From assembly GCA_018829445.1 (NCBI GenBank), contig JAHJTV010000001.1:1-64000 (forward strand): 64,000 nt of DNA, read 5' to 3'. Shown in pieces: positions 54,655 through 63,998 of this stretch; position 1 is the stretch's first letter, and every line of letters begins with the position of its first letter. Source of the DNA: a bacterium. GTDB lineage: Bacteria > SAR324 > XYD2-FULL-50-16. A program made the position numbers and the translations under genes. The notes below the pieces were generated by a model. That model was given only the letters and a program-made list of their open reading frames with translations. It was not told the DNA's origin and made no database searches.

Positions 54655-55245
54655 TCACCCATTTTTGTAAAGCTTCCCTTCTGTCTTCCCCAGAAGGAAA
54701 AAGGTCATAAACGCAACAATAACAACAAGCAGAACCATAATCCCATGGGGAATCGAGACTAAACTGCTCAGGGTCATTTTTCCCAGACTGCCTGACTCCA
54801 GTGGTTCAAAAATCAGTGTATAGGTTTCGCTGTAGATTAGAGCACCAGCCATGAATCCAATAATAAAAATAATTGCGTCAATTTTTTTTGCTGCACCTGC
54901 AACAATTGAGGTTCCCGGTCAATAACCCCCTACAACCATCCCTGCTCCCAGCAACAACCCTCCAATGATCTGTCCGCTCAAATTCAAGCTGGAAAGCTGG
55001 ACCAGGCTGATGTCCAGTATCCCCAGGTAAAAAGCCAAATAGGTCAAGATCATGGCGGTCACCACTGCAGAAAACATGATTCGCATTACCGCCCAGTCAT
55101 TACCATAAAACACGGCAGAGATCTTTCTGGAATTACCCATCCCGACGCTCTGCAAAATATAGCCGAAAACAACTCCCACCATCATGGCAATCATGATCAT
55201 GGTTGCATAATTGATGGTTCCGAGTTTAAAAAAGGGTGCTATCAT
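54655..55245 (-). CDS. YeeE/YedE-family transporter half with selenocysteine
   Basis: A single frame of 196 residues with an in-frame TGA at 54919-54921 (residue 109). The surrounding sequence GAGMVVGGY-Sec-PGTSIVAAGAAKKIDA is the conserved GYCPGT region of YeeE/YedE (DUF395) proteins, so TGA replaces the signature cysteine. About five hydrophobic helices are present, and the family sequence continues through FIIGFMAGALIYSETY. A strong bSECIS-like hairpin lies at 54888-54905. The best studied relatives take up thiosulfate using cysteines in the pore. It pairs with the first-half gene at 55284 (38-bp gap). Import or export of thiosulfate, polysulfide or related sulfur is proposed. Confidence 0.88.
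54888..54905 (-). promoter_or_regulatory. bSECIS element of the Sec YeeE/YedE gene
   Basis: The minus strand reads TTGTTGC-AGGT-GCAGCAA: a 7-bp stem (one U-G pair) with an AGGU loop, 14-31 nt after the TGA. E. coli fdhF SECIS also presents GCAGGU at its tip. Distance, stem and loop fit bacterial SelB recognition well. Confidence 0.75.
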
Positions 55246-55283
55246 CTGTGATCTCCGGTTTCTAATTTAATTTTTATGATGGA

Positions 55284-55811
55284 TTACAACCATTCCCTGC
55301 GTACAAAAAAGGCGACAATCAGACCAGCTGCAAACACGGATAAAAAGAATACCCATCCGGATACAGCCAATACCGAAGCCCCGGTTAATGCCAGACCACT
55401 GGTACAGCCTCCCGCTAAACGGGCACCCAGTGCCACCAGTATTCCGCCGACAAAAGCGGTAACAACCCTTCGTTTGTTGGTGGTATGATCACCTTTGAGC
55501 ATCATGGTTTTGGTTCTTTTTCCACGGATTGCGGCAATAAGACCACCGGCAAAAATTCCGATCATCATGTAAACCAGCCAGTTGTCCAGTGGGTGAACCG
55601 ATGATGACAGATATTGATCGAAATACGTAATCCCGGACGTATGCTCGGGAACAATCTTATCCATGCCGTATGCCAAAAACCGGGTCAAAGATCCTGAGGC
55701 CCCCAATCCTCTCCCAACCAGGAGAAATGAGAGGAAAAGAACGGTTCCGATTCCAATTCCGCCAATATAGGGATTGATATACGGCTTTTCATTTTCTGGT
55801 GCATTGATCAT
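55284..55811 (-). CDS. YeeE/YedE-family transporter, N-terminal half
   Basis: 175 residues with four or so hydrophobic helices. ALGARLAGGCTSGLALTGASVLAVSGW contains the family's first signature GGCTSG with an ordinary Cys. The following gene encodes the second half with the GY(C/U)PGT signature, so the two probably form one transporter. They sit after the PsrB-like gene in the same operon (78-bp gap). Sulfur-compound transport is inferred from characterised thiosulfate transporters of the family. Confidence 0.85.
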   Translation of the reverse strand: MINAPENEKPYINPYIGGIGIGTVLFLSFLLVGRGLGASGSLTRFLAYGMDKIVPEHTSGITYFDQYLSSSVHPLDNWLVYMMIGIFAGGLIAAIRGKRTKTMMLKGDHTTNKRRVVTAFVGGILVALGARLAGGCTSGLALTGASVLAVSGWVFFLSVFAAGLIVAFFVRREWL

Positions 55812-55889
55812 CTTTTTCCTTTATTTTTTTATTTTATTAAGTTTCAACCTTCACACCTTCATCGAATATTATGGACTGGTTTAAGTGCT

Positions 55890-56456
55890 TCAACCCGCAA
55901 GTATAGAGTTTTCTTTAACAGTTGAAGCAAGAAGAAAATATTTGGGTTGGGTTTTTTTCTCCGCTTTCAACACTTTTGTTTCTCTTTTTTTCAGTAGTTG
56001 TGAGATCTCACTGTTCTTGTCATTAACATCTCCAAAGACCAGCGAATTGGTGGGGCAGACTTCAACACATGCTGGTTGCCGATCGGTTCCTATCCTGTGC
56101 TCGCAGAAAGTGCATTTATCCACATAACTGGCTGGATGGTAATAGCGAGCGCCATAAGGACAACCGGAGATACACTGCCTGCAGCCCACACACAGATCCT
56201 TATCAATCAATACAATACCGTCCTTTATATAACTGGCTCCCGTGGGGCAAACTGCAACGCAGGGTGCATTTTTACAGTGTTGACAGCGATTGGAGTACAA
56301 TGCCAGGTTTAATCCTGCCGGTGTTTCCGTTAATACTTGTTCAGTCCAGTCCCTGGCGTAGCCGTCGGGTACATTATTTTCCATCTTGCAGGCCAGCACA
56401 CAAGCATCACAGGCCACACAGGTTGTTAAGTCAATCGTCATTGCATATCTTGCCAT
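55890..56456 (-). CDS. PsrB/PhsB-like electron-transfer subunit with four [4Fe-4S] clusters
   Basis: 188 residues from the ATG at 56456 (AGAGGTG upstream). Four ferredoxin-type cysteine groups are visible: CVACDACVLACKMEN, CQHCKNAPCVAVCP, CVGCRQCISGCP and CTFCEHRIGTDRQPACVEVCP, the pattern of DMSO-reductase-family B subunits. It passes electrons between the catalytic subunit (encoded 10 bp upstream) and a membrane cytochrome, here probably the PhsC-like protein at the operon end. No signal peptide is needed if it is exported with the Tat-targeted catalytic subunit. Confidence 0.92.
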   Translation of the reverse strand: MARYAMTIDLTTCVACDACVLACKMENNVPDGYARDWTEQVLTETPAGLNLALYSNRCQHCKNAPCVAVCPTGASYIKDGIVLIDKDLCVGCRQCISGCPYGARYYHPASYVDKCTFCEHRIGTDRQPACVEVCPTNSLVFGDVNDKNSEISQLLKKRETKVLKAEKKTQPKYFLLASTVKENSILAG

Positions 56457-56466
56457 CGTCACCTCT

Positions 56467-58674
56467 TTAGACAAATGTAACAAAATTAATCTGTGAACCG
56501 GTGGATCCCATAATCGGGTCCAGGCTGTATTCGGTCAGTAAGCCATTGTCATCAGCACCTTTTTCGAAAGCTTTGCTTAACCGGCGATCGGATCGACCGA
56601 AACCATGGGCAATGTAAACACAATCCTGCCGTATGCGTTTGGTGACACGGACTCGAATCCGATTGCTTTTTACCCCTTTCTCATTTTTTAGTACCGTATA
56701 GTCGCCATCCCTTAAATTCAAAACGGCTGCAATTTCAGGATGTACCCAGACACTGTTTTCCGGATATACCTCCAACAACATGGCATTATTGGAGGTACGG
56801 GTAAAGGTATGCTGGGGAACTCTACCGTAGAGCAACCGAAAGTAATCATTCGGTGGTGCTGGATGTTTCTGAAACCTTGGCATGGGGTCGTAACCGGCAG
56901 ATTCCAGTTTTTTGGAGTAAAATTCCACTTTTTTGGAAGATGTACTGAACTTCATGGACGGTTTCGAGTAAGCTTTTTTTAGTACCCCGCCTTTTTGGTT
57001 TATATCCTCCAGAGATGATCCCATTTGACGCAATTGGTAATCGATTACTTCTCCAAAATCTCCAAAATTAAAAGTCCCTCCCACTCCAAGTCGATTGGCC
57101 AGTTCCTTGGCGATCCACCAGCTGGGTTTACTCTGATATAAAGGTTTTACAACCGGCTGCCGAATGGAAACAAAGGGTTCTCTCCATTCAGGTGCATTCA
57201 TGTTATCATATCGTTCCAGATAGGTTGTATCCGGCAGGATAACATCCGCAAATCCCGTGATTTCGGATGGCATGGTTTCAACAACGACCAGCAGATCCAG
57301 ATGTTGGGCTGCTTCTGCCAATAATTCCGGGTTGGGAACAGATCGAACCAGGTTCGTGCTATATACCAGCCACCCCTTGATCGGAGCATTCTGGTATCCT
57401 CCCTTATATCTTCCCGGAATGGAAGCTTCGATAATATCCTGAACGGGTGTGCTTGTCCCCAGCGGATATTTTGCCTTGATATCCAGAGCATGGGCTGCCT
57501 TATGGTCTACCTTCGGATATGGGTAATCAGGTACTTTTATTCTGTCGCCGAGAAAAATGCCGCTCTCGCGGCCCCATGCTCCCAGGAGACCGTTTATAAT
57601 AGCCATGGCTCTGGCTCTCTGGGTATCATCTCCGTACCAGGCAAATCGCCGTCCTGGAAATAATAATGAGTCGGGAATGGCATTTCCCAGCTCCCGAGCA
57701 GTCTGTCGAATATCCACAGCTTCCAGCCCGGTATAGGAAGAAGCCCATTCAGGTGTTGTATTTTCAACATGGTCCTTCAACAGATCAAACCCAATTGTAT
57801 ATTGTTCTACAAAATCCTTATCATACAACTCTTCATAAATCAGCACATGCATCCAGGCTAACAGCAGGGCAATATCTGCACCCGGTTTGATCTGCAACCA
57901 GTAGTTGGCCTTACTGGCTGCGGTTGAATACCTGGGGTCCACTACAATATGTTTTGAACCATTTCGAAGACCGGTGGTGTAATCCTGTACCGTCACATTA
58001 TGCATATTCTCACCCAGATGGCTTCCAATAAAGGCCACAACCTTGGCCTTATCCAGACCGGCACGCTCTACTCCTCCCGGTCCTTTGCCAAAGGTCAGGG
58101 ACCAGCCGATGTCACGTGCTCCCCGGCACTGTGCATATGAGGGGTGTCCTTCCGTTTCCGAGCCAATGGCATGCCACAGTTTTTCAAAGGGATCGGCTCC
58201 TTTTCCATGTTTCAGCAAAGCCAGTGATTCAGGTCCATATTGCTCTTTTATTGACTTCATTTTGTCGGCAACATATTTCAGGGCTTCATCCCAGCTGACG
58301 GCCTTAAATCGATCTGATCCAAAACCGTTTGTCCTGATTAAAGGGGTTTTTAAACGATCAGGGTCATATAGTTGCCCCAGACCGCCGGTTCCTCTTGGAC
58401 AAAGCTTTCCCCTTGAAATCGGATGGTCCGGATTTCCTGCAATTTTTATTGCTCTGCCGTTTCTTACAGTCACGTTGATACCGCATCCCATAAAACAGAC
58501 GTCACAATAGGACGGAATGACTTTTTCTCCGCTGTCGGGACGGTTGGAATCAGTGCGTTTGACGGCGCTCTCAGCCTTACGGGAGATAAAAGCGGATGTT
58601 CCGGCGACAGCTGCGCCGCCGAGAATTGCTGATTTTGTAAGATCGATAAACTTTCTTCTGGTTATCTTTGACAT
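56467..58674 (-). CDS. Molybdopterin oxidoreductase, polysulfide/thiosulfate reductase (PsrA/PhsA)-like
   Basis: 735 residues with a Tat signal (MSKITRRKFIDLTKSAILGG). The [4Fe-4S] motif C57DVC60FMGC64...C92PRG is present. A cysteine in SYAQCRGARDIGW (about 183) is the likely Mo ligand, not Sec. Downstream landmarks include DPRYSTAASKANYWLQIKPG, LLVVVETMPSEITGFADVILPDTTYLER and the C-terminal YGRVPQHTFTRTSNN. These resemble PsrA/PhsA/Sre enzymes that reduce polysulfide, thiosulfate or sulfur in the periplasm. Reverse or tetrathionate activity is possible. It is the first gene of the operon. Confidence 0.88.
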   Translation of the reverse strand: MSKITRRKFIDLTKSAILGGAAVAGTSAFISRKAESAVKRTDSNRPDSGEKVIPSYCDVCFMGCGINVTVRNGRAIKIAGNPDHPISRGKLCPRGTGGLGQLYDPDRLKTPLIRTNGFGSDRFKAVSWDEALKYVADKMKSIKEQYGPESLALLKHGKGADPFEKLWHAIGSETEGHPSYAQCRGARDIGWSLTFGKGPGGVERAGLDKAKVVAFIGSHLGENMHNVTVQDYTTGLRNGSKHIVVDPRYSTAASKANYWLQIKPGADIALLLAWMHVLIYEELYDKDFVEQYTIGFDLLKDHVENTTPEWASSYTGLEAVDIRQTARELGNAIPDSLLFPGRRFAWYGDDTQRARAMAIINGLLGAWGRESGIFLGDRIKVPDYPYPKVDHKAAHALDIKAKYPLGTSTPVQDIIEASIPGRYKGGYQNAPIKGWLVYSTNLVRSVPNPELLAEAAQHLDLLVVVETMPSEITGFADVILPDTTYLERYDNMNAPEWREPFVSIRQPVVKPLYQSKPSWWIAKELANRLGVGGTFNFGDFGEVIDYQLRQMGSSLEDINQKGGVLKKAYSKPSMKFSTSSKKVEFYSKKLESAGYDPMPRFQKHPAPPNDYFRLLYGRVPQHTFTRTSNNAMLLEVYPENSVWVHPEIAAVLNLRDGDYTVLKNEKGVKSNRIRVRVTKRIRQDCVYIAHGFGRSDRRLSKAFEKGADDNGLLTEYSLDPIMGSTGSQINFVTFV

Positions 58675-58933
58675 CGGTTTTCCTGATCCTGTTGAACCCG
58701 TTATCGGATATAAGTGACTGTTATTTTTATAGTGAGTTAGTTGATGCTTTCATTACCCTAATAGGCTTCCCAGAACCCATTCACATAAAGACCAAACCTG
58801 TTAATGCCGGTTTTTATCATTGATGGACATCGACATGAGAAAGTCCGGACTCTTTACGCAATGATTAATTGCAGCTCTGTTGCGGCAATAAGGCTTGCCG
58901 GAAAACATACATGCACACTTGAACCTCTTTATC

Positions 58934-58949
58934 AGCAAAAGCTATACCA
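58934..58949 (-). promoter_or_regulatory. Sigma-54 promoter of the PsrA-like operon
   Basis: On the minus strand TGGTATAGCTTTTGCT has GG and GC 10 bases apart, TGG and TTGCT boxes. Its first four bases TGGT and TTGC box match the rhodanese-operon promoter at 32316. Predicted start near 58923, leaving a leader of about 250 bases. Confidence 0.55.
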
Positions 58950-59042
58950 CTAATCTGGTTTGCTTTTATTGCACTACATAACTTTGATATTATGATATAT
59001 TTTAAATTGACTCAGATTATCTGTGTTAAGATGAGCTTTGAC

Positions 59043-59091
59043 ATTTTAACAGGTGTTAAAATATAATGGAAAACAGCTTAACATGTGTTTG
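59043..59091. promoter_or_regulatory. TTAACA-N2-TGTT activator sites upstream of PsrA operon
   Basis: ATTTTAACAGGTGTTAAAAT (59043-59062) is a near-perfect 20-bp dyad; TTAACATGTGTTTG (59078-59091) is a second, weaker copy. They lie 95-155 bp upstream of the minus-strand -24/-12 element and 45-90 bp before the activator 3 gene. The same dyad is found upstream of the rhodanese selenoprotein operon (32429). Confidence 0.6.
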
Positions 59092-59134
59092 ATCGAAAAA
59101 GGCATCGATTTTAACCCATAAACCCACTTTGAAT

Positions 59135-60544
59135 ATGAATTCAGATAACCGGATTGAATCATTGGAATCCGTACAGATCAGCCAGTATTCCGAAAAGATC
59201 ATCAACACAATGGCTGAAGCTTTGGTATTGATCGCACCCGACGGTATGATTCTAATGGTTAACAAATCCTTCGAAAGGATGTTTGGATATAAGAAGGATG
59301 AGATTGTCGGGCAATCCTGCACCCAATTGAATTGTGATGTGTGTGACTTTAGCCCGCAGGGTAAACAGCACAAGTGGTGCAAGCTTTTTTCTTACGGCAA
59401 GGATGTCAAGAAAAGGTGTCACGTGAAAAAGAAAGATGGCACCTATCTGGCAGTATTAAAAAACGCATCCATTCTTAAGAACGAGAAGGATGAAGATATC
59501 GGTGCCGTTGAAATTCTAACCGATATCTCGGAGATGGATCGTCTGGATCGGGAAGTCAATCTATTATCGCGGCGATTGTTGGAAGATGGTTCTTTTCAGG
59601 GAATTGTCGGCAAATCGCCCTCCATTCAGAAAGTGTTTGAACTTGTCGAGAAAGCGGCCTGGAGTGAATCCCCTATCATTATCTACGGAGAAAGCGGTAC
59701 CGGAAAGGAGCTGGTGGCCCAGGCAATTCATCAACTTGGAAAGAGAAAAGATAAGCCGTTTGTACAACTGAATTGCGCGGCTTTAAATGAATCGATACTG
59801 GAAAGCGAGCTGTTCGGTCATGTCAAGGGGGCCTTCACCGGCGCATTCCGCCACAGGATTGGTCGATTTGAAACTGCTGATGGCGGTGACATTTTCCTGG
59901 ATGAAATCGGTGATGTCCCCATTTCAATCCAGGTTAAACTGCTACGTGTTCTTGAACAGAAGCAAATTGAAAGAGTGGGTGATCATCAGCCGATTCCGGT
60001 AGATGTACGTTTGATTACAGCCACCAACAAAAACCTTGAGGAGATGATCAGCCGTCAGGAGTTCAGAGAGGATTTTTTCTTTCGTATCAATGTCATCCCC
60101 ATTTATATTCCTCCTTTGCGGGAGCGTCTGGATGATATTCCACTCCTGGTTGACAGTTTTATTCGGGCCTTGGTTAAACGCACGGGTAAAAAAATCACCG
60201 GACTGACCACCGAGAGCCTCAACTATCTACTGGCATATACCTGGCCCGGAAATGTCAGGGAACTGAAAAGTATTTTGGAATATGCATTTGTCGTTGCTGA
60301 AAAGGGACTGATAAGACCGGATCAACTCCCCCACAGCGTATTAAAAAAGGAGAATCCAATTAGTATGAAAAATATGGTTTCCAGTTCCAACGAAAACCAG
60401 GAAAAAACAGAGTTGATACAGGCATTAAACCAGGCTAAAGGGAATCAGTCCGAGGCCGCCCGCACGCTGGGAGTTAGCCGGATAACAGTATGGAACAGGA
60501 TGAAAAAATATAATATCGATCTTAAAAGAATCCTGACATCATAG
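59135..60544 (+). CDS. Sigma-54-dependent activator 3 with Cys-rich PAS domain
   Basis: 469 residues starting at the ATG at 59135; an in-frame TTG two codons earlier is possible, and no ribosome site is evident. The PAS domain ([28 protein letters not shown]) contains [21 protein letters not shown] and [10 protein letters not shown]. The AAA+ part has GESGTGKE, the canonical loop GAFTGA, and [11 protein letters not shown]. The Fis-type HTH is [23 protein letters not shown]. It is divergent from the PsrA-like operon with TTAACA dyads between, so it most likely activates that operon and, through a matching dyad, the rhodanese selenoprotein operon. Confidence 0.9.
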   Translation: MNSDNRIESLESVQISQYSEKIINTMAEALVLIAPDGMILMVNKSFERMFGYKKDEIVGQSCTQLNCDVCDFSPQGKQHKWCKLFSYGKDVKKRCHVKKKDGTYLAVLKNASILKNEKDEDIGAVEILTDISEMDRLDREVNLLSRRLLEDGSFQGIVGKSPSIQKVFELVEKAAWSESPIIIYGESGTGKELVAQAIHQLGKRKDKPFVQLNCAALNESILESELFGHVKGAFTGAFRHRIGRFETADGGDIFLDEIGDVPISIQVKLLRVLEQKQIERVGDHQPIPVDVRLITATNKNLEEMISRQEFREDFFFRINVIPIYIPPLRERLDDIPLLVDSFIRALVKRTGKKITGLTTESLNYLLAYTWPGNVRELKSILEYAFVVAEKGLIRPDQLPHSVLKKENPISMKNMVSSSNENQEKTELIQALNQAKGNQSEAARTLGVSRITVWNRMKKYNIDLKRILTS

Positions 60545-60606
60545 TACGGAAATCCGAGATTGATGATGGGTTAAACAGTTTAAGGATTTAAAGCTGTCGG
60601 TATGTT

Positions 60607-62754
60607 ATGAAAGAAGAACACAACGCTGGACACCCGGGGATTAAACTGGCTGTTTATCTGATGATGATTTTGATTTTGCTGCTGCCAGCCAGCAATACCA
60701 CTGTTTCATTAAAAGAGACATTATCCGGACTAAAAATAGGTACCGACACAGTTGGTAATTCCCATCTTCTCTTAAAAGCGGAGATGGTTGTTCCTGAAGT
60801 GATTCTGATTCCAAGTGCCAAATCATGGCTGATCTCTTTGTTGTTACCCTACTTTGGAACTGATAACGATTCAGCACGACTACCGGTTTTTCTGGTATTA
60901 CCTGAAGACTATGCCGCCAATTTTGAGCGACATCTTTTAATAGTAAAAAACCGGAAGATTCTTTCTTTCATTCAACCGGAAAGACTCCACCAAAATTATC
61001 CGATACAGTTCTCCCACCTGGAAACCGTCACACTCGAAGACACTCCTTTCAAAGCCGCCAGGCAGCTGGCTAGAAAGTTCACAAGCCAAACGCCGGAAAT
61101 GGTACTGACATCCATGACCGATATTAGTCATTTCCTGCAGGCTTCACTATTTGCAGCTCATTTTTCAGTTCCTGTGATCCCTTTTCAATCCGAAGTTGAT
61201 CTTGTTGCTCTACAGGATTTTATCAATGAAAGAGAGGTTCACAGGATTTATTCCATTGCAGCCTTTGCTCCTCCAGCCATCAGGATTCCGGTGATACAAT
61301 TATCACCGGATCAGGTAAATGGCCATATTCTACGTAAACTAAACCCTACTAAAATCCGCAACCTGATCGTCTCCAATCCGCTTGTTGGTAATCAACAATT
61401 TTCCGGTTCAGATGATGATATGATCCACTTTGCTCCTTATATGAGTCTTCTCCGAAAAGCTCCCTTGGTCTTATCCTCTTCAAGCAAGGGTTCGGATGCT
61501 GAAAATAGCATCAGCTCTTTTATTGATGCACACGGGGTTACCCCTCGCACCTTAACCGTTTTGGGAGACTATACCATTATAAATACGATCAAGGCGGATG
61601 AAGAATTGAAGGATCAGATCTATGAAGGCAACATGGAGTTGGAACTATTTTCAAACCCGGTAAATGGAACCGCAATTCCCTATGGCATTGGCCGCCTTCC
61701 TTTTGACAGAATTGACTGCCTTTCACTCTATTATGCCAGGTTAGCAGAGCAGGAAAGAGCCTTGGCAAGGTTTTCTCCTCGGTTTACGATGATTGCCAAT
61801 CTCGAAAGCGAAAGAACCTCCCAATTATTACTGGCTGAATCCATCAGCCGCCTGACAGTCAGTGAACTGAGAAACCACAATCTGCAAGGATATGAGTTTT
61901 ATCAGGAATCCCCTGATAATCCCAACATCTGGGAAACAACCTTGAGATCCGATCTGGTAATTTATGAGGGACATATTGAAGAATTCGGTCTTTTAAAAAA
62001 GCTGAAACCGACGGAAAACAGATTAAATCATCATAAAATCCCCTATTTTGACCATTTCCCGTTTTTGATATTACAAAGCTGTGATTCATTGGAAAGTTCC
62101 GAAATACTGCTGGATAGAGGCATCAGTGGTATCATTGGAAGCTGTTCCAAGGTTCACAGTGCCTCCGGCAGTTCATTTATCAAGGCCTTCCTTGATGCCA
62201 TGCTATATGACGGGGCTAATAATGGGGAAGCGTTAAGAGATGCTAAAAATTTCTCACTCAGCATTGTAAAACTTAAAGAGGCAAGGGGGCACAGGGAGCA
62301 GGACAAAACTTTGAGATCGGCATTAACTTTTCGGCTACTGGGAGATCCGGAAGTTAAACTGTTTATAAAGAAGCTGCAGTCACCGGTCAAAAAGCCGTTG
62401 ACTGCTAGATTTGTGGACGAAAAAACCGTCGAGATATCCACACCGTTTCGCTTTTATTCCGAAGTGAAAAATGAGCATTATAAAATTAAACTCTTCCCCA
62501 AAGCAGAAACAGCCGGCATTGTTACCCGATTTGAAGCCGACTTACCCCCGGTAAGACAGATCAATGCCTTCTATTTTTTTAGATTACCCATCAATCAAAT
62601 CAAAAAACATAAGGGGATTTTTGATTTTGCAGACAATGATTCTTCAGACCCGAGGAACATCAGTCTGGAAGATCCTTTCGGCAGATGGCTGTATATCCTG
62701 CACTACCCCAAAAAAGAGTTCAAAAACAATAAAACCCTGCTGTTTTTCAAATAA
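60607..62754 (+). CDS. C25 (gingipain)-like peptidase-fold protein
   Basis: 715 residues with an N-terminal hydrophobic helix (LAVYLMMILILLLPAS), probably a signal. The central and C-terminal regions have the features of C25 cysteine peptidases: IGRLPF, a histidine in VIYEGHIEEFG (near 455), a cysteine in LILQSCDSLES (near 491), and GSCSKVHSASGSSFIKAFLDAML followed by LLGDPEVKLF. No C-terminal sorting domain is obvious. The gene starts 62 bp after activator 3 on the same strand and may be cotranscribed. Proteolytic activity is inferred from the His/Cys pair. Confidence 0.7.
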   Translation: MKEEHNAGHPGIKLAVYLMMILILLLPASNTTVSLKETLSGLKIGTDTVGNSHLLLKAEMVVPEVILIPSAKSWLISLLLPYFGTDNDSARLPVFLVLPEDYAANFERHLLIVKNRKILSFIQPERLHQNYPIQFSHLETVTLEDTPFKAARQLARKFTSQTPEMVLTSMTDISHFLQASLFAAHFSVPVIPFQSEVDLVALQDFINEREVHRIYSIAAFAPPAIRIPVIQLSPDQVNGHILRKLNPTKIRNLIVSNPLVGNQQFSGSDDDMIHFAPYMSLLRKAPLVLSSSSKGSDAENSISSFIDAHGVTPRTLTVLGDYTIINTIKADEELKDQIYEGNMELELFSNPVNGTAIPYGIGRLPFDRIDCLSLYYARLAEQERALARFSPRFTMIANLESERTSQLLLAESISRLTVSELRNHNLQGYEFYQESPDNPNIWETTLRSDLVIYEGHIEEFGLLKKLKPTENRLNHHKIPYFDHFPFLILQSCDSLESSEILLDRGISGIIGSCSKVHSASGSSFIKAFLDAMLYDGANNGEALRDAKNFSLSIVKLKEARGHREQDKTLRSALTFRLLGDPEVKLFIKKLQSPVKKPLTARFVDEKTVEISTPFRFYSEVKNEHYKIKLFPKAETAGIVTRFEADLPPVRQINAFYFFRLPINQIKKHKGIFDFADNDSSDPRNISLEDPFGRWLYILHYPKKEFKNNKTLLFFK

Positions 62755-62792
62755 ACTAAATCCGCTTTTTGATGACAATCAGACTCCATATT

Positions 62793-63998
62793 TTACTCTT
62801 TCATTGAGCTAATCCACTCGCAAAGCAGATCGATCCCCTTTTTGGTTCGATAGCAGTACGTTTCAATAAAATGTTCATCGATATCCACATCCAAAGGGAT
62901 CTGCTCACTGGCTGCCAAAGCACGTGAACCGTCAAAATCCACGTATGCCAACCGGGCTGTCAATTCCGTAGCCGGTCTGCCAAACTCTATTCCCGGTAAA
63001 AAGGCAACACCAACCTTTTCCAATGCTTGATTGCACAGATCCTTCGAGGTGCGGATTCCATTGGCATTGAGTTTTGAAGCGATGGGGGTAAAATCGGGAA
63101 ACAGATAAAAGGCGCCCGTCGGTCTGACAACTCTGGCTCCTGCCTCTTCCAACCTGTCCGCACACCAGTTCCCCAATTTAGCAAGGATTCTTCTGCTATG
63201 AGCAAGATATCTTTCAATAAGGACTCCCCCTCTGAAAGCTCTGACTGCGGCGTATTGTATGGGTGCACTGGTTGAAGTAAAGGTTTCACTGGCCACTGAT
63301 GCCATGGCATCCTGCAGCCATCTAAGAGAAAGAGGAAAGGTAAAGGTTCCCAAGCGCCACCCACCCGCACCACACCACTTGGACAGTCCTGAACTGATGA
63401 TTGTGCCTTCCGGATAATACCGGGCTATCGATATATGTTCACCCTTATGACAGAGTTTGCCGTAGATTTCATCGGACAGCAGTATGATATCGTATTCTCG
63501 TGCGATTTCGGCCAGCTCTTGCAGGGTCTCTTTTGAATAGGTACTTCCTTCCGGATTACCCGGATAGTTTAAAATCACTATTCGAGGACGACCAGGATCT
63601 TCCTCGCAAAGTTCTCTTAAGGTTTCCGGCTGCAATCTCCATTCGTGTTCAAAATCGGTTGAGAGATAAACAACCCTGCGACCGATAATCTGTGCCTGCG
63701 GTGAATAGGATACCCAGCACGGTGTCGGTACAACCAGGTCTCCATAGCATGAGATCTGCAGGAGGAACATCAACTCCTTGGAGCCCGGGCCAATCAATAC
63801 GCTATCAGGACTGCAGTTGATATTATCATTCTTTATGTGGAATTCGGATACTGCTTCTCGCAGTTCTCTGAGCCCTTGAACGGGCAAATAGTCTTTTTGG
63901 TGAGCATTTTGCCTCAATGATTCGGCGACCGCCGCTGGAACCGGAAACGGCGACTGCCCTAACCCTAAACGATATACGGTTTTTCCCTGGCGAATCAT
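62793..63998 (-). CDS. PLP-dependent aminotransferase class I/II (possibly 5'-truncated by window)
   Basis: At least 401 residues. Motifs include LGLGQSPFPVPAAV, VLIGPGSKELMFLL, NYPGNPEGSTYS, LLSDEIYGKL and the PLP lysine in SSGLSKWCGAGGWRLG, with a C-terminal arginine region LTARLAYVDFDGS. It belongs to the aspartate-aminotransferase fold. The first ATG is only 2 bases from the window edge, and relatives often have 15-40 more N-terminal residues, so the true start may lie outside. Substrate is unknown. Confidence 0.8.
   Translation of the reverse strand: MIRQGKTVYRLGLGQSPFPVPAAVAESLRQNAHQKDYLPVQGLRELREAVSEFHIKNDNINCSPDSVLIGPGSKELMFLLQISCYGDLVVPTPCWVSYSPQAQIIGRRVVYLSTDFEHEWRLQPETLRELCEEDPGRPRIVILNYPGNPEGSTYSKETLQELAEIAREYDIILLSDEIYGKLCHKGEHISIARYYPEGTIISSGLSKWCGAGGWRLGTFTFPLSLRWLQDAMASVASETFTSTSAPIQYAAVRAFRGGVLIERYLAHSRRILAKLGNWCADRLEEAGARVVRPTGAFYLFPDFTPIASKLNANGIRTSKDLCNQALEKVGVAFLPGIEFGRPATELTARLAYVDFDGSRALAASEQIPLDVDIDEHFIETYCYRTKKGIDLLCEWISSMKE

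Noticed and set aside
56467-58674. Selenocysteine as molybdenum ligand in the PsrA-like enzyme.
   Set aside because: The ligand position reads SYAQCRGARD with an ordinary TGC/TGT codon, and no in-frame TGA occurs.
58900-58918. A GGCAAGCCTTATTGCC sequence on the minus strand upstream of the PsrA operon as a sigma-54 promoter.
   Set aside because: GG and GC are 11 rather than 10 bases apart. The site at 58934-58949 has the correct spacing.
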